Assembly: GCF_002866925.1 (NCBI RefSeq)
Contig: NZ_PKUQ01000050.1
Coordinates: 1 to 64,000 of the forward strand
DNA length: 64,000 bases
From: Cohaesibacter celericrescens
GTDB lineage: Bacteria; Pseudomonadota; Alphaproteobacteria; Rhizobiales; Cohaesibacteraceae
Reading direction: 5' to 3'
Below, one piece after another: positions 1 to 8,910 of this stretch. The notes beneath the pieces were generated by a model. The model was given only the letters and a program-made list of their open reading frames with translations, was not told where the DNA came from and made no database searches. Positions within the stretch are counted from its first letter, which is position 1; each line of letters opens with the position of its first letter. The translations under genes were made by a program, and so were the position numbers.

Positions 1-386
1 TCAACGAGAAACGTGATGAAGGCAAATCTGAACTAACCATTTCATCTGCCGATCTGACCTCTGATGGTCTGAACCTGACCGATGCCACGTCCCTCAGCGC
101 TGATGAATCCAACCTGAAACTGGATTCCTTGTCAGACGCTCTAACAACACTGCGCAAGCAGGCATCAACCTTCGGTTCCAACCTTTCTACAGTGCAGATC
201 CGTAAGGACTACACCAAGGAAGCCATCAACACCCTTCAAACCGGTGCGGATGCTCTGGTTCTGGCCGATGGCAACGAAGAAGGCGCAAACATGCTGGCCT
301 TGCAGACCCGTCAGACGCTGTCTACAACAGCCCTGTCTCTGGCATCTCAAGCAGACCAAGCCGTTACAAGCTTCCTTCGGGCCTAA
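1..386 (+). CDS. Flagellin, C-terminal part (5' end outside window)
   Basis: The reading frame is open from base 3 to the TAA at 384-386 and has no start in the window, so this is the 3' end of a longer gene. The last ~85 residues form the conserved C-terminal D0/D1 helix of flagellin: a segment with STVQIRKDYTKEAINTL, then GADALVLADGNEEGANML and a tail SLASQADQAVTSFLRA. Flagellin polymerises into the external filament after export by the flagellar type III system. An intrinsic terminator follows at once, and flbT and flaF, the regulators of flagellin mRNA and secretion, lie downstream on the same strand. Which flagellin paralogue this is cannot be told from the fragment. Confidence 0.93.
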   Translation, partial: NEKRDEGKSELTISSADLTSDGLNLTDATSLSADESNLKLDSLSDALTTLRKQASTFGSNLSTVQIRKDYTKEAINTLQTGADALVLADGNEEGANMLALQTRQTLSTTALSLASQADQAVTSFLRA

Positions 387-410
387 TAAGCTCCGTTACA
401 AAAATACGAA

Positions 411-436
411 AAGGCGGGGAAATCCCCGCCTTTTTT
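411..436 (+). terminator. Intrinsic terminator after flagellin
   Basis: A GC-rich stem (aaggcgggg / ccccgcctt) with a tiny loop is followed by a run of six T. It starts 25 bases after the flagellin stop codon and separates flagellin from flbT. Confidence 0.85.
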
Positions 437-651
437 CATTTTTACGGTTAGCAGCTTATCAGCCCTTGCCTTTTGACCTTTGCATACCGCTTTAACTAGA
501 CTAGAGCCTATCCATATAACATTGCGAGGTTTTTGCGATAAGTGATCTCGTTTAAAGAAAGACTTCAGCATCCTACAGTATGAGGATCGTTGGAACCGCT
601 CTGGGAAAAAAGGTGGGCTGCTGGCCTAACTGCGAAAACACAGGATTTGCT

Positions 652-1071
652 ATGTCTTTGAAAATAGAACTTCGCCCCGCCGAGCGCATCATTATTGGCA
701 ACAGCGTCATCACCAACGGAGACAATCGCGCCAAACTATATGTCGATGGCACAGCCCCTATTTTGCGCGAAAAAGACATCCTGACGAGCGATACCGCCAA
801 CAGTCCAGCTCGGCGCATTTATCTATGCATTCAGCTGATGTATTTGGGCCAGGATCTCTCCAAGCATAAAGAAACCTACTTTACTCTTATCAACGATTTT
901 TTACAGGCCGCCCCCAGTGCATTAACGATTGTAGACACCATAAATAGTAAAATATTAACTAATTCTCTCTACCCTGCTTTGAAAGAAGCCAAAGCTCTTA
1001 TTAGGTATGAAGAGGAGTTACTCCGGGATGTACAGCCAGTCCGCAGCGAAAGCCTACCAGAACACGGGTAA
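652..1071 (+). CDS. flbT: Flagellar biosynthesis repressor FlbT
   Basis: A protein of 139 residues starting MSLKIELRPAERIIIGNSVI, the normal FlbT N-terminus, with the family's RIYLCIQLMYLG segment in the middle. In Caulobacter FlbT binds the 5' leader of flagellin mRNA and couples its stability and translation to hook completion; in rhizobia it can act positively. The ATG at 652 is chosen because it matches the family start and has cagga seven bases upstream. The frame extends 24 codons further upstream to 580, but that part is not family-like. The 3' end overlaps flaF by 44 bases, suggesting translational coupling. flaF is downstream of flbT, whereas flaF-flbT is the order usually quoted for Caulobacter. 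Confidence 0.93.
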   Translation: MSLKIELRPAERIIIGNSVITNGDNRAKLYVDGTAPILREKDILTSDTANSPARRIYLCIQLMYLGQDLSKHKETYFTLINDFLQAAPSALTIVDTINSKILTNSLYPALKEAKALIRYEEELLRDVQPVRSESLPEHG

Positions 1072-1396
1072 CCAGGCAGGAAATCCACGTGAGCGAGAAG
1101 CTGCGCTTTTGATTAAGGCAGCCGCATATCTGCAACGCACCAAATTGGAAACATCGACACCCGACGATCTTGATTATGCCCTGACTTTCAATCGCAAAAT
1201 CTGGACTATGTTTGTTGGTGAACTGCTTGATGAAAACCATGAAATGCCCAAACCGTTGCGCGAAAACTTAGTCAATCTGGGACTGTTTACATTCAACCAT
1301 ACCTTGGAAATCATGACGGATCCCCAATCCAAGACAGTGGATAGCCTGATCAATATCAACCGCAATATTGCTGAAGGTCTGCGCGCCAACAACTAG
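1028..1396 (+). CDS. flaF: Flagellar biosynthesis regulator FlaF
   Basis: A protein of 122 residues beginning MYSQSAAKAYQNTG, with the conserved pattern REREAALLIKAA, LDYALTFNRKIWTMFV and a helical C-terminus containing LININRNIAEGL. FlaF works with FlbT to balance flagellin synthesis and is thought to act as a flagellin secretion chaperone. The start at 1028 has gaggag 11 bases upstream, inside the end of flbT; an in-frame ATG seven codons earlier (1007) is possible but less family-like. The 44-base overlap with flbT implies a two-gene unit. A strong terminator follows at 1426-1458. Confidence 0.93.
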   Translation: MYSQSAAKAYQNTGNQAGNPREREAALLIKAAAYLQRTKLETSTPDDLDYALTFNRKIWTMFVGELLDENHEMPKPLRENLVNLGLFTFNHTLEIMTDPQSKTVDSLININRNIAEGLRANN

Positions 1397-1425
1397 GCGA
1401 GACGCAAACAGATGATCGCATTTTT

Positions 1426-1458
1426 CTGCGCCGCCCAAACGGGTCCGGCGCAGTTTTT
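1426..1458 (+). terminator. Intrinsic terminator after flaF
   Basis: Stem ctgcgcc / ggcgcag, with an inner ccc / ggg pairing and an aaac loop, followed by five T. It is 29 bases beyond the flaF stop and oriented for flbT-flaF. The opposite strand lacks a T tract. Confidence 0.8.
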
Positions 1459-1576
1459 GTTTGTGGAGTTCCTATAAATCAAGACACCAAAGGAACCACA
1501 AGCAGACCGACACCGAACAAAAAGGGCAGCTGTTAAGCCACCCATTTTCAATTGCTCCAGTGCTATTCACAACAGG

Positions 1577-3076
1577 CTAAATATAGTTGGTCAAGGTCAA
1601 CTGATACATCATAGACGCTGCCTGATAGGAGGCTTCTATGGTATTTTTCAGGGTCATGATTTTCGCCGCGACCTCTTCCGTATCAACGCCCTCGATATTG
1701 TCTGAAACCGTCTGAAGCATGCTCGTAGTCGTCATATGCCGCGTATCCGCGTCCTTCATCACTTTACTTGCAACACCGAGTTGGGTTTGAATGGTCTTGA
1801 CCACGTCACCCTGATTGACGCTTGAAAGGCCGGACGAAATTGCATCGGCAAGAGCACCGTAGCGGTTCTTATCCAGGCTGCTATTCTCATCAAAGGTAGG
1901 CAGTGAGAAGGCGGTCATATAGGCCAACTGCCGCGCGATACTGTCTTCATTTGCTCGCGCTCCGTAGGATATATCCAGCCGACTATCGACCTGTGCCACG
2001 GCCGTATCACGAGCACTTCCGATACTATTGTCTCCCACATACCAATTCACGGTTGGTTTGCCCGCAGCAGTCGCAGTATCCAATGTGGTGGCTGTTTCAG
2101 GGGTACCAACAACGCGTTTGGGTTCCCCGCCATTTCCGGTGAGGAAAAAGTCCTGCGCGGCTTGTATTCGAGAAGCCGCCTCTCCCTCTGTCGCAACACT
2201 TTGCTCAATCTGAAAGGCCAACTCAACTTCGATTGCAGCGGCGATATCATCGGGTGTGCCATTTAGAGAGAAATTCCCCTCACCCGGCATCGTTATGCCA
2301 TTGGCAGCAACCAAACGCACCACTTTGGACGATCCATCAGGCAGTTCAAAGGTAAAACTCATGGCCTCATTAGCCGAAGGCGCCGCCGTTAGAGCCACTG
2401 AGATACTGGCGGGACTCCCCGTAGGGCCCGTAACGGTCGCATTACTCAGAGTGCTTGAGACCGCGCTCAGCTTATAACCAAAATCGGTAACCTGTTCCGA
2501 CATTGTCATGATCGAGCCGGTGGTTGAAAGGTCCAATCGACCACGCCCGTCACTACCAGCATCGGCACGCATCCGTTCATCGGTCACAGTGATCAGACCA
2601 TCCTGACCAGTCATACCATTGACGATCTGATCGTAGCTCCTTGTCGGCTGAACATCGGATGTCGTGCCTGAAAACACAAAATCACCATCGACCTCAGTAT
2701 CAAGAAGCCCCAAGGCCTCTTTCACCAAAGTCGCAGCCGTCATCTGACCAACAGACTGGTTCTCGGCGGTGATATCATATTGGGTTGACGTCGCCGAACC
2801 ACTGACCTCAGAGCCAATATCGACCAGACGCTGCAACGATACATCCATCATGGAAATCTGAAGTTGTGCTTGATCGATCGTGGAACGAAATCCATCGATT
2901 GACGAAATCTGCGCACGTAGATCCAGAGACTGTCCGACGTCCCCACCCAACCCGCTATAGGTTAGAGACTTCTTGCCCGTGCTGAGCTGGACGGTCAAAT
3001 CTTCCAGTTTGTTGGAATTGCCGCTGAGGATATTCATAAGCACAGAAGAGGAGTAACCATTAGGTCCAGTGATCAT
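1577..3076 (-). CDS. flgL: Flagellar hook-filament junction protein FlgL
   Basis: A protein of 499 residues. The flagellin-like N-terminal helix includes SSSVLMNILSGNSNKLEDLT and QLSTGKKSLTYSGLGGDVGQ. The C-terminal helix contains EEVAAKIMTLKNTIEASYQA and ends MMYQLTLTNYI. FlgL joins the hook to the filament after FlgK. At 499 residues it is clearly longer than the roughly 300-350 of many FlgL proteins; the surplus lies in the Ser/Thr/Ala-rich middle (about residues 130-390), where surface-exposed domains sit. The ATG at 3076 has agagatgg upstream. The gene follows flgK by 16 bases and is the last gene of flgE-flgK-flgL. The product could be named flagellin-like by generic searches, but its position after flgK supports FlgL. 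Confidence 0.88.
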   Translation of the reverse strand: MITGPNGYSSSVLMNILSGNSNKLEDLTVQLSTGKKSLTYSGLGGDVGQSLDLRAQISSIDGFRSTIDQAQLQISMMDVSLQRLVDIGSEVSGSATSTQYDITAENQSVGQMTAATLVKEALGLLDTEVDGDFVFSGTTSDVQPTRSYDQIVNGMTGQDGLITVTDERMRADAGSDGRGRLDLSTTGSIMTMSEQVTDFGYKLSAVSSTLSNATVTGPTGSPASISVALTAAPSANEAMSFTFELPDGSSKVVRLVAANGITMPGEGNFSLNGTPDDIAAAIEVELAFQIEQSVATEGEAASRIQAAQDFFLTGNGGEPKRVVGTPETATTLDTATAAGKPTVNWYVGDNSIGSARDTAVAQVDSRLDISYGARANEDSIARQLAYMTAFSLPTFDENSSLDKNRYGALADAISSGLSSVNQGDVVKTIQTQLGVASKVMKDADTRHMTTTSMLQTVSDNIEGVDTEEVAAKIMTLKNTIEASYQAASMMYQLTLTNYI

Positions 3077-3092
3077 AATAAGCCATCTCTCT

Positions 3093-4949
3093 TTAAATAC
3101 GCATCAACGCGTCCATCATTTCCTTAACAGCGGTCATGACACGAGCATTTGCGGAATAGGCTGTCTGCAATTCCAGCAGATTGGCCAATTCGATATCAAT
3201 GTCGACATTTGAGGTTGATTCAAACCGCGCCTGAACATTGTTCATCACAATTTCCTGGCCCTCTAGTCGGGTCTGTGCGGTATTAGCCTGTTCGGCCTGA
3301 TAGGAAATGATCTGTCTCGCAAATTCATCCACCGTCATCGTCACCGGGGCGCCGCCTGACTGATAGGTGAACTGCAGTTCAGTGTTGGTCAGCGCATCAT
3401 ACAATGCGCTCGGACGCGTCTGATCCGATGCCCCTGCAGAACTGTCATATTTAACGAGCAAACTCGGATCGTCAACAAGAGCCGAATTGATGGCAATGCG
3501 TCCAGCAAACCCCACTTGCTGAGGGATACCTTCCACTTCACCTGAATAGATACCCGGTCCTGTGCCACTATCGACAAAAAACGGTAACGCCGTTGCCTCT
3601 TGCTGCAAACCGGTTGCAGTGGCTTTGGCATCAAAAGACTGAATATCGACCGTATTTGCTGCGCCATCATCCAGAACACGCAAAGAATTACCAGATGGAT
3701 TGCTGACTGTGAAAGCCGCTCCAAGAGCTGTCTGCACCTGCGCTGCAACACTGGCCATGCCACCGGAAAAGTCAATGCCGACAACTCGATCATCATTGCG
3801 CGCGGTTACATCATCAACCAATGGCAAAGACAAAGCAGTCTCGGCCCGCACGAATGATACTGTGTTGGTATCTCCTGTTCCGACATCCTGATACGTAAAG
3901 GTGAAGACATCACCCGATTGCAAATCGCTCAGGTCAAGATCAAATCCGGCTTGCGCGCCAGATGTTGCGGCAACGCCCTCAACATCAAACTTGCTGAACG
4001 CATCGGCCATGCCGTCGGCCAAACTATCGAGTTGGTTCTGCGCTTCAACCAAAACGTCATCGCGCAATTCGATCAACGCACCAATCGTACCGCCATCAAA
4101 ACCACCCGACGACGTCATGTCCAACAGACCGCCATTGGAGTTTTTCAGAGAAATACTACCCAACATGCTTTGTGCAGGATCTGCGTTCCATTCGGTCTCG
4201 GCACTGACGGTGCCATAGGCTGTAAATTCAAATTCTGAAGCAGCTTGATCATAAAGTGACACGCCATTGGTCGTAGAAATCTTGACAGAATTATTCTCGC
4301 CATGTTCGACGCGAACTGGCACCAGTTCAGACAATTGTGTAATCAGCATATCTCGCTGATCCATCAATCCCACCGGATCCACGCCATTCAGCGTCATTTC
4401 CTGAATTTTGCTGTCAATGCTATCAATATTTTGCAAATATCCATTGAGGTTTGCAACAGTTTCCTCAATTTCAAACTCCGCGTTCTGACGCAGTCCCTGA
4501 ATGGCTTCAGAGGTTTCATTCAGTTTCTGGACCAGAACCGCAGCTTCATTGAACACTTCCAGCCGCGTTGCCTCGTCATCTGGACTTGTCTGTAGTTTCT
4601 GCAATGAACTGCCAAATTCATTGACCAGAGTATCGAGTGCGTTCGACCCACCCGGTTGCCCCAATAGGGCATCAACCTGACCGAGATATTGGTTGAGGGT
4701 GCTGGCATAACCGGTGGCAGCGGTTTCCGACCAGAATTGCTTCTGCGCAACTTCATCGAGCGTCCTCTGCATAGTCGTATTGACTACGCTGGTGACTTGC
4801 CCATTGAGAACCAGATCCTCGCGGTTGCTTGTCTTTCTAGTGTAACCAACCGTATTGGCATTGGTAATATTGGAGGACACAACCTCCAGCTCGCGGTTGG
4901 TCGCCCGCAATCCGGATTGCGCAATCGTCAATGCTGTACTCAGAGCCAT
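3093..4949 (-). CDS. flgK: Flagellar hook-associated protein FlgK
   Basis: A protein of 618 residues. The N-terminal rod/hook motif reads ALTIAQSGLRATNRELEVVSSNITNANTVGYTRK in two overlapping blocks, and the C-terminus has NVDIDIELANLLELQTAYSA followed by VMTAVKEMMDALMRI, as in FlgK. It forms the first hook-filament junction layer. The ATG at 4949 is preferred over an upstream in-frame start because of a perfect aggagg eight bases upstream. The central region (about residues 250-480) is variable and Gly/Asp/Ser-rich. It is followed after 16 bases by flgL and preceded by flgE with a 68-base gap, so the three are probably one transcript. Confidence 0.93.
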   Translation of the reverse strand: MALSTALTIAQSGLRATNRELEVVSSNITNANTVGYTRKTSNREDLVLNGQVTSVVNTTMQRTLDEVAQKQFWSETAATGYASTLNQYLGQVDALLGQPGGSNALDTLVNEFGSSLQKLQTSPDDEATRLEVFNEAAVLVQKLNETSEAIQGLRQNAEFEIEETVANLNGYLQNIDSIDSKIQEMTLNGVDPVGLMDQRDMLITQLSELVPVRVEHGENNSVKISTTNGVSLYDQAASEFEFTAYGTVSAETEWNADPAQSMLGSISLKNSNGGLLDMTSSGGFDGGTIGALIELRDDVLVEAQNQLDSLADGMADAFSKFDVEGVAATSGAQAGFDLDLSDLQSGDVFTFTYQDVGTGDTNTVSFVRAETALSLPLVDDVTARNDDRVVGIDFSGGMASVAAQVQTALGAAFTVSNPSGNSLRVLDDGAANTVDIQSFDAKATATGLQQEATALPFFVDSGTGPGIYSGEVEGIPQQVGFAGRIAINSALVDDPSLLVKYDSSAGASDQTRPSALYDALTNTELQFTYQSGGAPVTMTVDEFARQIISYQAEQANTAQTRLEGQEIVMNNVQARFESTSNVDIDIELANLLELQTAYSANARVMTAVKEMMDALMRI

Positions 4950-5017
4950 TTGACTTCCTCCTGATCGCAGCCCCCCGATCCACAAAGGATCGGGAGACTA
5001 GGATCAATTTCCATAAA

Positions 5018-6394
5018 CTAACGAATGACCTGCATGACTTCCGAAAGCATATCTCGTGCGGTCGACAACACGCGAGTATTGGCGGTATAGGCCTGTTGAG
5101 ACACGATCATCTTGGAAAATTCATCAGCAATATCAACGTTAGAGGCTTCAAGTGAGGAACCGCGAATCGAACCGGTCGCTCCCAAAATAGCTTCGCCCGA
5201 ATCTTCAGATGCGAGGAAAGCGCCGCCACTTTCTCGCGCCAGATAGTTATCACCATCAAACGACGCCAGAATGATCTCCGCCATATTGCTTGATTTGCCG
5301 TTGGAATAGTTAGCAACCACATACCCGGAAGAGTCGATGCTGATATTGGTCAATTCGCCGGCAGCTGCACCATCCTGTGACAAATTCATATTGGCCACAC
5401 CTGTGTTGGTGGAGTAGCCGGTGATGCCGTTGCCACCATGGTCGAGCACGATATTACCCAGATTATCGCCATCAACCGTCATAGCAGGCACAGTTACCGA
5501 AGCCGTAGGAGCCGTCATGTCACCTGCAACGTTAAACGTATAATCCTGCCCTACGTTGGTCCATTTGGTTGCAGTCCCTGTGGCCTCAGAATCGCTTTTG
5601 TAAAACAGGTTCCACGTATCTTCTGTCGCGGGCACCGCAGATGCGTCGCCTTCAAGGGTTTTGGCCCAACGCAGCTGTACGCTGACATTTTCACCATTAG
5701 CGACATAAGCAGTGATTGCGCCACCAGAGATGGACTGGGACAGGAAATTTGTTTCATCCTGAGCCTGAACCGTACCGGTACCAGCCGTGGTTGGATCTAC
5801 GGTATATCCTGATCCCGGGGTCAACACAGAACCGCTTGAATCTGTGGTAGATGGTGTTGCTGGCAAGTTACCGGTGTAGGTAATGGTCGTTGTTGCCTCG
5901 GCCGCCATAAAGCCTTCTTCAAAAGTAGTCGGCTTGGGAACAGAACTAACGGGGTTTCCGGTCGCATCATCCAATTCAATCACGGCCAGATAGTTGCCGG
6001 CGTCATTGACAAAATAGCCATCCTGATCGAGCGTAAAGTCACCTCGGCGGGTATAAAGCGGTGTGCCATCAAAAATTGGGGAGCCATCCACTTCGCCGAT
6101 TTTGTTATAAACCACGAAATAGCCATCGCCACTGATCGACATATGTGTCGAAGTATCCGACGCACCGACAGGTCCAGCCACTGTGTTGGTGCCGCGTGAA
6201 CTGGTCAACACAGAGCCAGATTTCTGAGCGCTTTTATCAGAGGTAAAGTTGCTTACCAAATCAACAAACGCCGTATCAACGCGTTTATAGCCCGTGGTAG
6301 AAGCGTTGGCGATGTTGCCTGAAATGTTTTGCATTGCAGTTGACTGCGCGCTCATTCCTGCGACGGAGGTCGTTAGCGCTGAATAAAGACTCAT
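5018..6394 (-). CDS. flgE: Flagellar hook protein FlgE
   Basis: A protein of 458 residues with the flagellar rod/hook N-terminus SLYSALTTSVAGMSAQSTAM followed by SGNIANASTTGYKR. The C-terminal motif contains EASNVDIADEFSKMIVSQQA and ends RDMLSEVMQVIR. The middle is a Thr/Ser/Gly-rich hook domain. FlgE subunits build the flexible hook outside the outer membrane. The ATG at 6394 is preceded by aagggaag. It is the first gene of flgE-flgK-flgL, and the upstream gap carries a sigma-54 promoter match (6439-6454) and a TTAA-N7-TTAA box (6501-6515). Confidence 0.93.
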   Translation of the reverse strand: MSLYSALTTSVAGMSAQSTAMQNISGNIANASTTGYKRVDTAFVDLVSNFTSDKSAQKSGSVLTSSRGTNTVAGPVGASDTSTHMSISGDGYFVVYNKIGEVDGSPIFDGTPLYTRRGDFTLDQDGYFVNDAGNYLAVIELDDATGNPVSSVPKPTTFEEGFMAAEATTTITYTGNLPATPSTTDSSGSVLTPGSGYTVDPTTAGTGTVQAQDETNFLSQSISGGAITAYVANGENVSVQLRWAKTLEGDASAVPATEDTWNLFYKSDSEATGTATKWTNVGQDYTFNVAGDMTAPTASVTVPAMTVDGDNLGNIVLDHGGNGITGYSTNTGVANMNLSQDGAAAGELTNISIDSSGYVVANYSNGKSSNMAEIILASFDGDNYLARESGGAFLASEDSGEAILGATGSIRGSSLEASNVDIADEFSKMIVSQQAYTANTRVLSTARDMLSEVMQVIR

Positions 6395-6438
6395 GGTACT
6401 TCCCTTTGAAGAGATACAAATCAGATTGCCTTTACATC

Positions 6439-6454
6439 AGCAAGTTTCGGGCCA
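6439..6454 (-). promoter_or_regulatory. Putative sigma-54 (RpoN) promoter of the hook operon
   Basis: On the minus strand the sequence reads TGGCCCGAAACTTGCT. This fits the RpoN consensus TGGCAC-N5-TTGC, with the invariant GG and GC exactly 12 bases apart. The implied transcription start lies about 33 bases before the flgE ATG, a sensible leader length. Sigma-54 control of hook genes is established in Caulobacter. It is less usual in rhizobia, where Rem/FtcR dominates. It is a single motif read by eye. Confidence 0.55.
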
Positions 6455-6500
6455 GTTTTGATAAATTTTTAAATTCAATAAAATCAAATACTTATCAATA

Positions 6501-6515
6501 TTAACCCTTTATTAA
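6501..6515. promoter_or_regulatory. CtrA-like box TTAA-N7-TTAA
   Basis: The bases ttaaccctttattaa match the full CtrA consensus with exact seven-base spacing. The site lies about 70 bases upstream of the predicted flgE start site, between the divergent flgE and MoxR-type genes. The surroundings are AT-rich, so a chance match is possible. Confidence 0.4.
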
Positions 6516-6734
6516 GCAGGAAGTTTTGACCTTATCGAGAGGGCAAGCGGAAATATTTGCCCGTAGGAACGAGGCCATTTGAGTCGCGGTTCTGGTTCTG
6601 AAATTGGCTCGCGCCCGGTGAAATTTGATTGCACGCCTCATTCTGGCCGATATAGTCGCACTGCGAAGATGAGCAACCTCAAGTGCTCGGACCTTAAAAT
6701 GGCCAGCCAATCCAAAAAACCACAGGGGAATGTT

Positions 6735-7577
6735 ATGCGCTTTGAAGGCACATCAAATTATGTCGCCACAGAGGATCTCAGAATTGCGGTCAATGCGGCG
6801 GTAACACTGCAACGCCCCCTTCTGGTCAAGGGAGAGCCGGGCACCGGAAAAACAGTTCTGGCGCAAGAGATTGCCAACGCCCTTGATGCCCCTTTGATAG
6901 AATGGAACATCAAATCAACCACCAAGGCGCAACAGGGCCTGTATGAGTATGACGCTGTCTCACGCCTGCGCGATAGCCAATTGGGCGATGAACGGGTCAA
7001 GGATATCGCCAATTATATTCGCCGCGGTAAGGTTTGGGAGGCGTTTGAATCTCCCAAACGGCCAGTGTTGCTGATTGACGAGATCGACAAAGCGGACATT
7101 GAATTTCCAAATGATCTTTTGCAGGAACTGGATCGCATGGAATTCCATGTCTATGAAACCGGCCAATTGGTCAAAGCAAAACAGCGCCCGATTATTCTCA
7201 TCACCTCGAACAACGAAAAAGAATTGCCCGACGCCTTTTTGCGCCGCTGCTTCTTTCACTATATCCAGTTCCCCGATGAACAAACGATGCGCGACATTGT
7301 TGAAGTTCACTATCCGGGTATCAAAAACCGGTTATTGAATCAGGCATTGTCTATCTTCTATTCTGTGCGTGATGTCTCCGGCCTGAAAAAGAAACCGTCA
7401 ACGTCTGAATTGCTCGACTGGATCAAGCTATTGCTCAACGAGGATATTGATCTGGAAACCTTGCGAGAAACCGACCCAACCAAGACAATTCCGCCTCTGC
7501 ACGGTGCCTTACTCAAGAATGAGCAGGATGTGCATTTGTTCCAACGCCTTGCTTTTATGGCCAGAGGGCAACGTTAA
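6735..7577 (+). CDS. MoxR-type AAA+ ATPase
   Basis: A protein of 280 residues with Walker A GEPGTGKT (residues 33-40), Walker B VLLIDEID (111-118) and a sensor-1 region ILITSNNEKELPDAFLRRC. This is the MoxR/YehL-like class of AAA+ ATPases that act with VWA-domain partners as metal-insertion or remodelling chaperones. The start at 6735 is chosen for aggggaa just upstream and for the family start MRFEGT; the frame stays open upstream and an ATG at 6699 is possible. The expected partner, a CoxE-like VWA protein, is on the same strand at 12626-13804, 5 kb away rather than adjacent. The client substrate is unknown. Confidence 0.85.
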   Translation: MRFEGTSNYVATEDLRIAVNAAVTLQRPLLVKGEPGTGKTVLAQEIANALDAPLIEWNIKSTTKAQQGLYEYDAVSRLRDSQLGDERVKDIANYIRRGKVWEAFESPKRPVLLIDEIDKADIEFPNDLLQELDRMEFHVYETGQLVKAKQRPIILITSNNEKELPDAFLRRCFFHYIQFPDEQTMRDIVEVHYPGIKNRLLNQALSIFYSVRDVSGLKKKPSTSELLDWIKLLLNEDIDLETLRETDPTKTIPPLHGALLKNEQDVHLFQRLAFMARGQR

Positions 7578-7617
7578 AACAGGACAACGTTAGACCCAAC
7601 ACCCAAGACAGTGGCGC

Positions 7618-8910
7618 TTAACTGCGCCACTCATCCCACCAGTCATGCATTTGCAGTCCCCAATAGACAAGCTGCGTCCCCATACGTCCGATAGGACCAC
7701 CGCCCCATTGCGCATCAAAAGGCTCAAACAGGCGATGCCGGTCTGAAAGCCCCGCGATCCCTTCCGCTGCCAGCATGCCGATGGTTGCCGTGCTGTTGAG
7801 CCCATGCCCGCCCGTCGCAGTCGCAGACCACAGTCCGGGCTCCATTTCGCGTAAGACAGGCATTTTGTGCAGGCAATAGCCCATCAAACCAGCCCAGGCA
7901 AAATCCACCCCGAAGTCGCCAAGCTGCGGATAGATCGAAAGAATGTCTTTTTTCAGCATTGATGCCAGCGCCTGAGGCTGCGACCGGCGGGTCGTCATGC
8001 GACCACCCCACAACAACCGCGAGCTATCTTCAACGAGGCGGTAATAATCCCCTGCTCGACGCGTATCCCCAATGCACCCCGCGTATCGAATGGCACGGCT
8101 TAACTGGTGCGCCATCGGCTCAGAAGTCATAACATAGGTCGCAACAGGCAGAACCGCGCGTTCGAGCTTGGGATAAAGATCTTGCATATAGGCACTGCCG
8201 CACAGCAAAACCGAACCGGCTTGCACATGCCCATTGCCCTCACAGCGCACAGTCCAATGCCCACTGGACTTTTCCAACGAACGGGCCTGTTGGCCTTCAT
8301 ATATTTGCCCGCCGCGCTGCCGAATATCCTGAGCCAAGGCCAATGCATAATTGAGAGGTTGAATATGAAAAGCCTCAGGATCTTCCATGCCCTGAAAATA
8401 GAGTTCTGAGACCAGATGCTCGCGGACGCGTTCCTTTGGCCAATAGCCATAGGCGGTGCCATACACCGAATTGAAATAATCGATGTCTCGTTGCAACCGG
8501 TCTTCATTGCTATAGCGAGACACCCGAAGCCAGCCTTCTTGGGGGCGCACACCGCGCGCGCCCAGCTCTGAGACAGCTTGCTGAACATAATTGGTCCCCA
8601 ATCTGGAGACATCGAACAGCGCCTTGGTTTGCGCCACCCCGAGCTGCCGCTCCAGCGCACCAAGCCCTTGCGCATAGCCGTCAGAGACAAAACCGCCATT
8701 GCGGCCAGAGGCACCCCAGCCAACCCGATTGCCTTCAATCAGCACCACTGACTTACCGGCTTTTAGCAACTCACGAGCAGCAGTGAGGCCTGCCAACCCC
8801 GCCCCGATGATACAAACATCCACCTGCACTAGACCATTCAGGGTCAAAGGACTTAAAGCTGGCACCATTGTGTGCTTATAAAAACTGTCAATATAGTCAA
8901 TATGTGTCAT
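7618..8910 (-). CDS. FAD-dependent amine oxidoreductase (DAO family, PuuB-like)
   Basis: A protein of 430 residues with an N-terminal FAD-binding Rossmann motif, DVCIIGAGLAGLTAARELLK (residues 31-50), followed by VVLIEGNRVGWGASGRNGGF. That pattern is typical of gamma-glutamylputrescine oxidase and related D-amino-acid-oxidase-family enzymes. A late GLWSATATGGHGLNSTATIG is the second FAD-contacting segment. It likely oxidises a primary or secondary amine substrate in the cytoplasm, producing an aldehyde or imino acid. No puu-pathway genes surround it, so the substrate is not assigned. It is a lone minus-strand gene between plus-strand genes. A perfect short palindrome (agtggcgc / gcgccact) spans its stop codon. 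Confidence 0.8.
   Translation of the reverse strand: MTHIDYIDSFYKHTMVPALSPLTLNGLVQVDVCIIGAGLAGLTAARELLKAGKSVVLIEGNRVGWGASGRNGGFVSDGYAQGLGALERQLGVAQTKALFDVSRLGTNYVQQAVSELGARGVRPQEGWLRVSRYSNEDRLQRDIDYFNSVYGTAYGYWPKERVREHLVSELYFQGMEDPEAFHIQPLNYALALAQDIRQRGGQIYEGQQARSLEKSSGHWTVRCEGNGHVQAGSVLLCGSAYMQDLYPKLERAVLPVATYVMTSEPMAHQLSRAIRYAGCIGDTRRAGDYYRLVEDSSRLLWGGRMTTRRSQPQALASMLKKDILSIYPQLGDFGVDFAWAGLMGYCLHKMPVLREMEPGLWSATATGGHGLNSTATIGMLAAEGIAGLSDRHRLFEPFDAQWGGGPIGRMGTQLVYWGLQMHDWWDEWRS

Noticed and set aside
7610-7631. Palindrome at the end of the FAD oxidoreductase as a terminator
   Set aside because: Strong stem but no T tract on either strand, and it overlaps the coding end.
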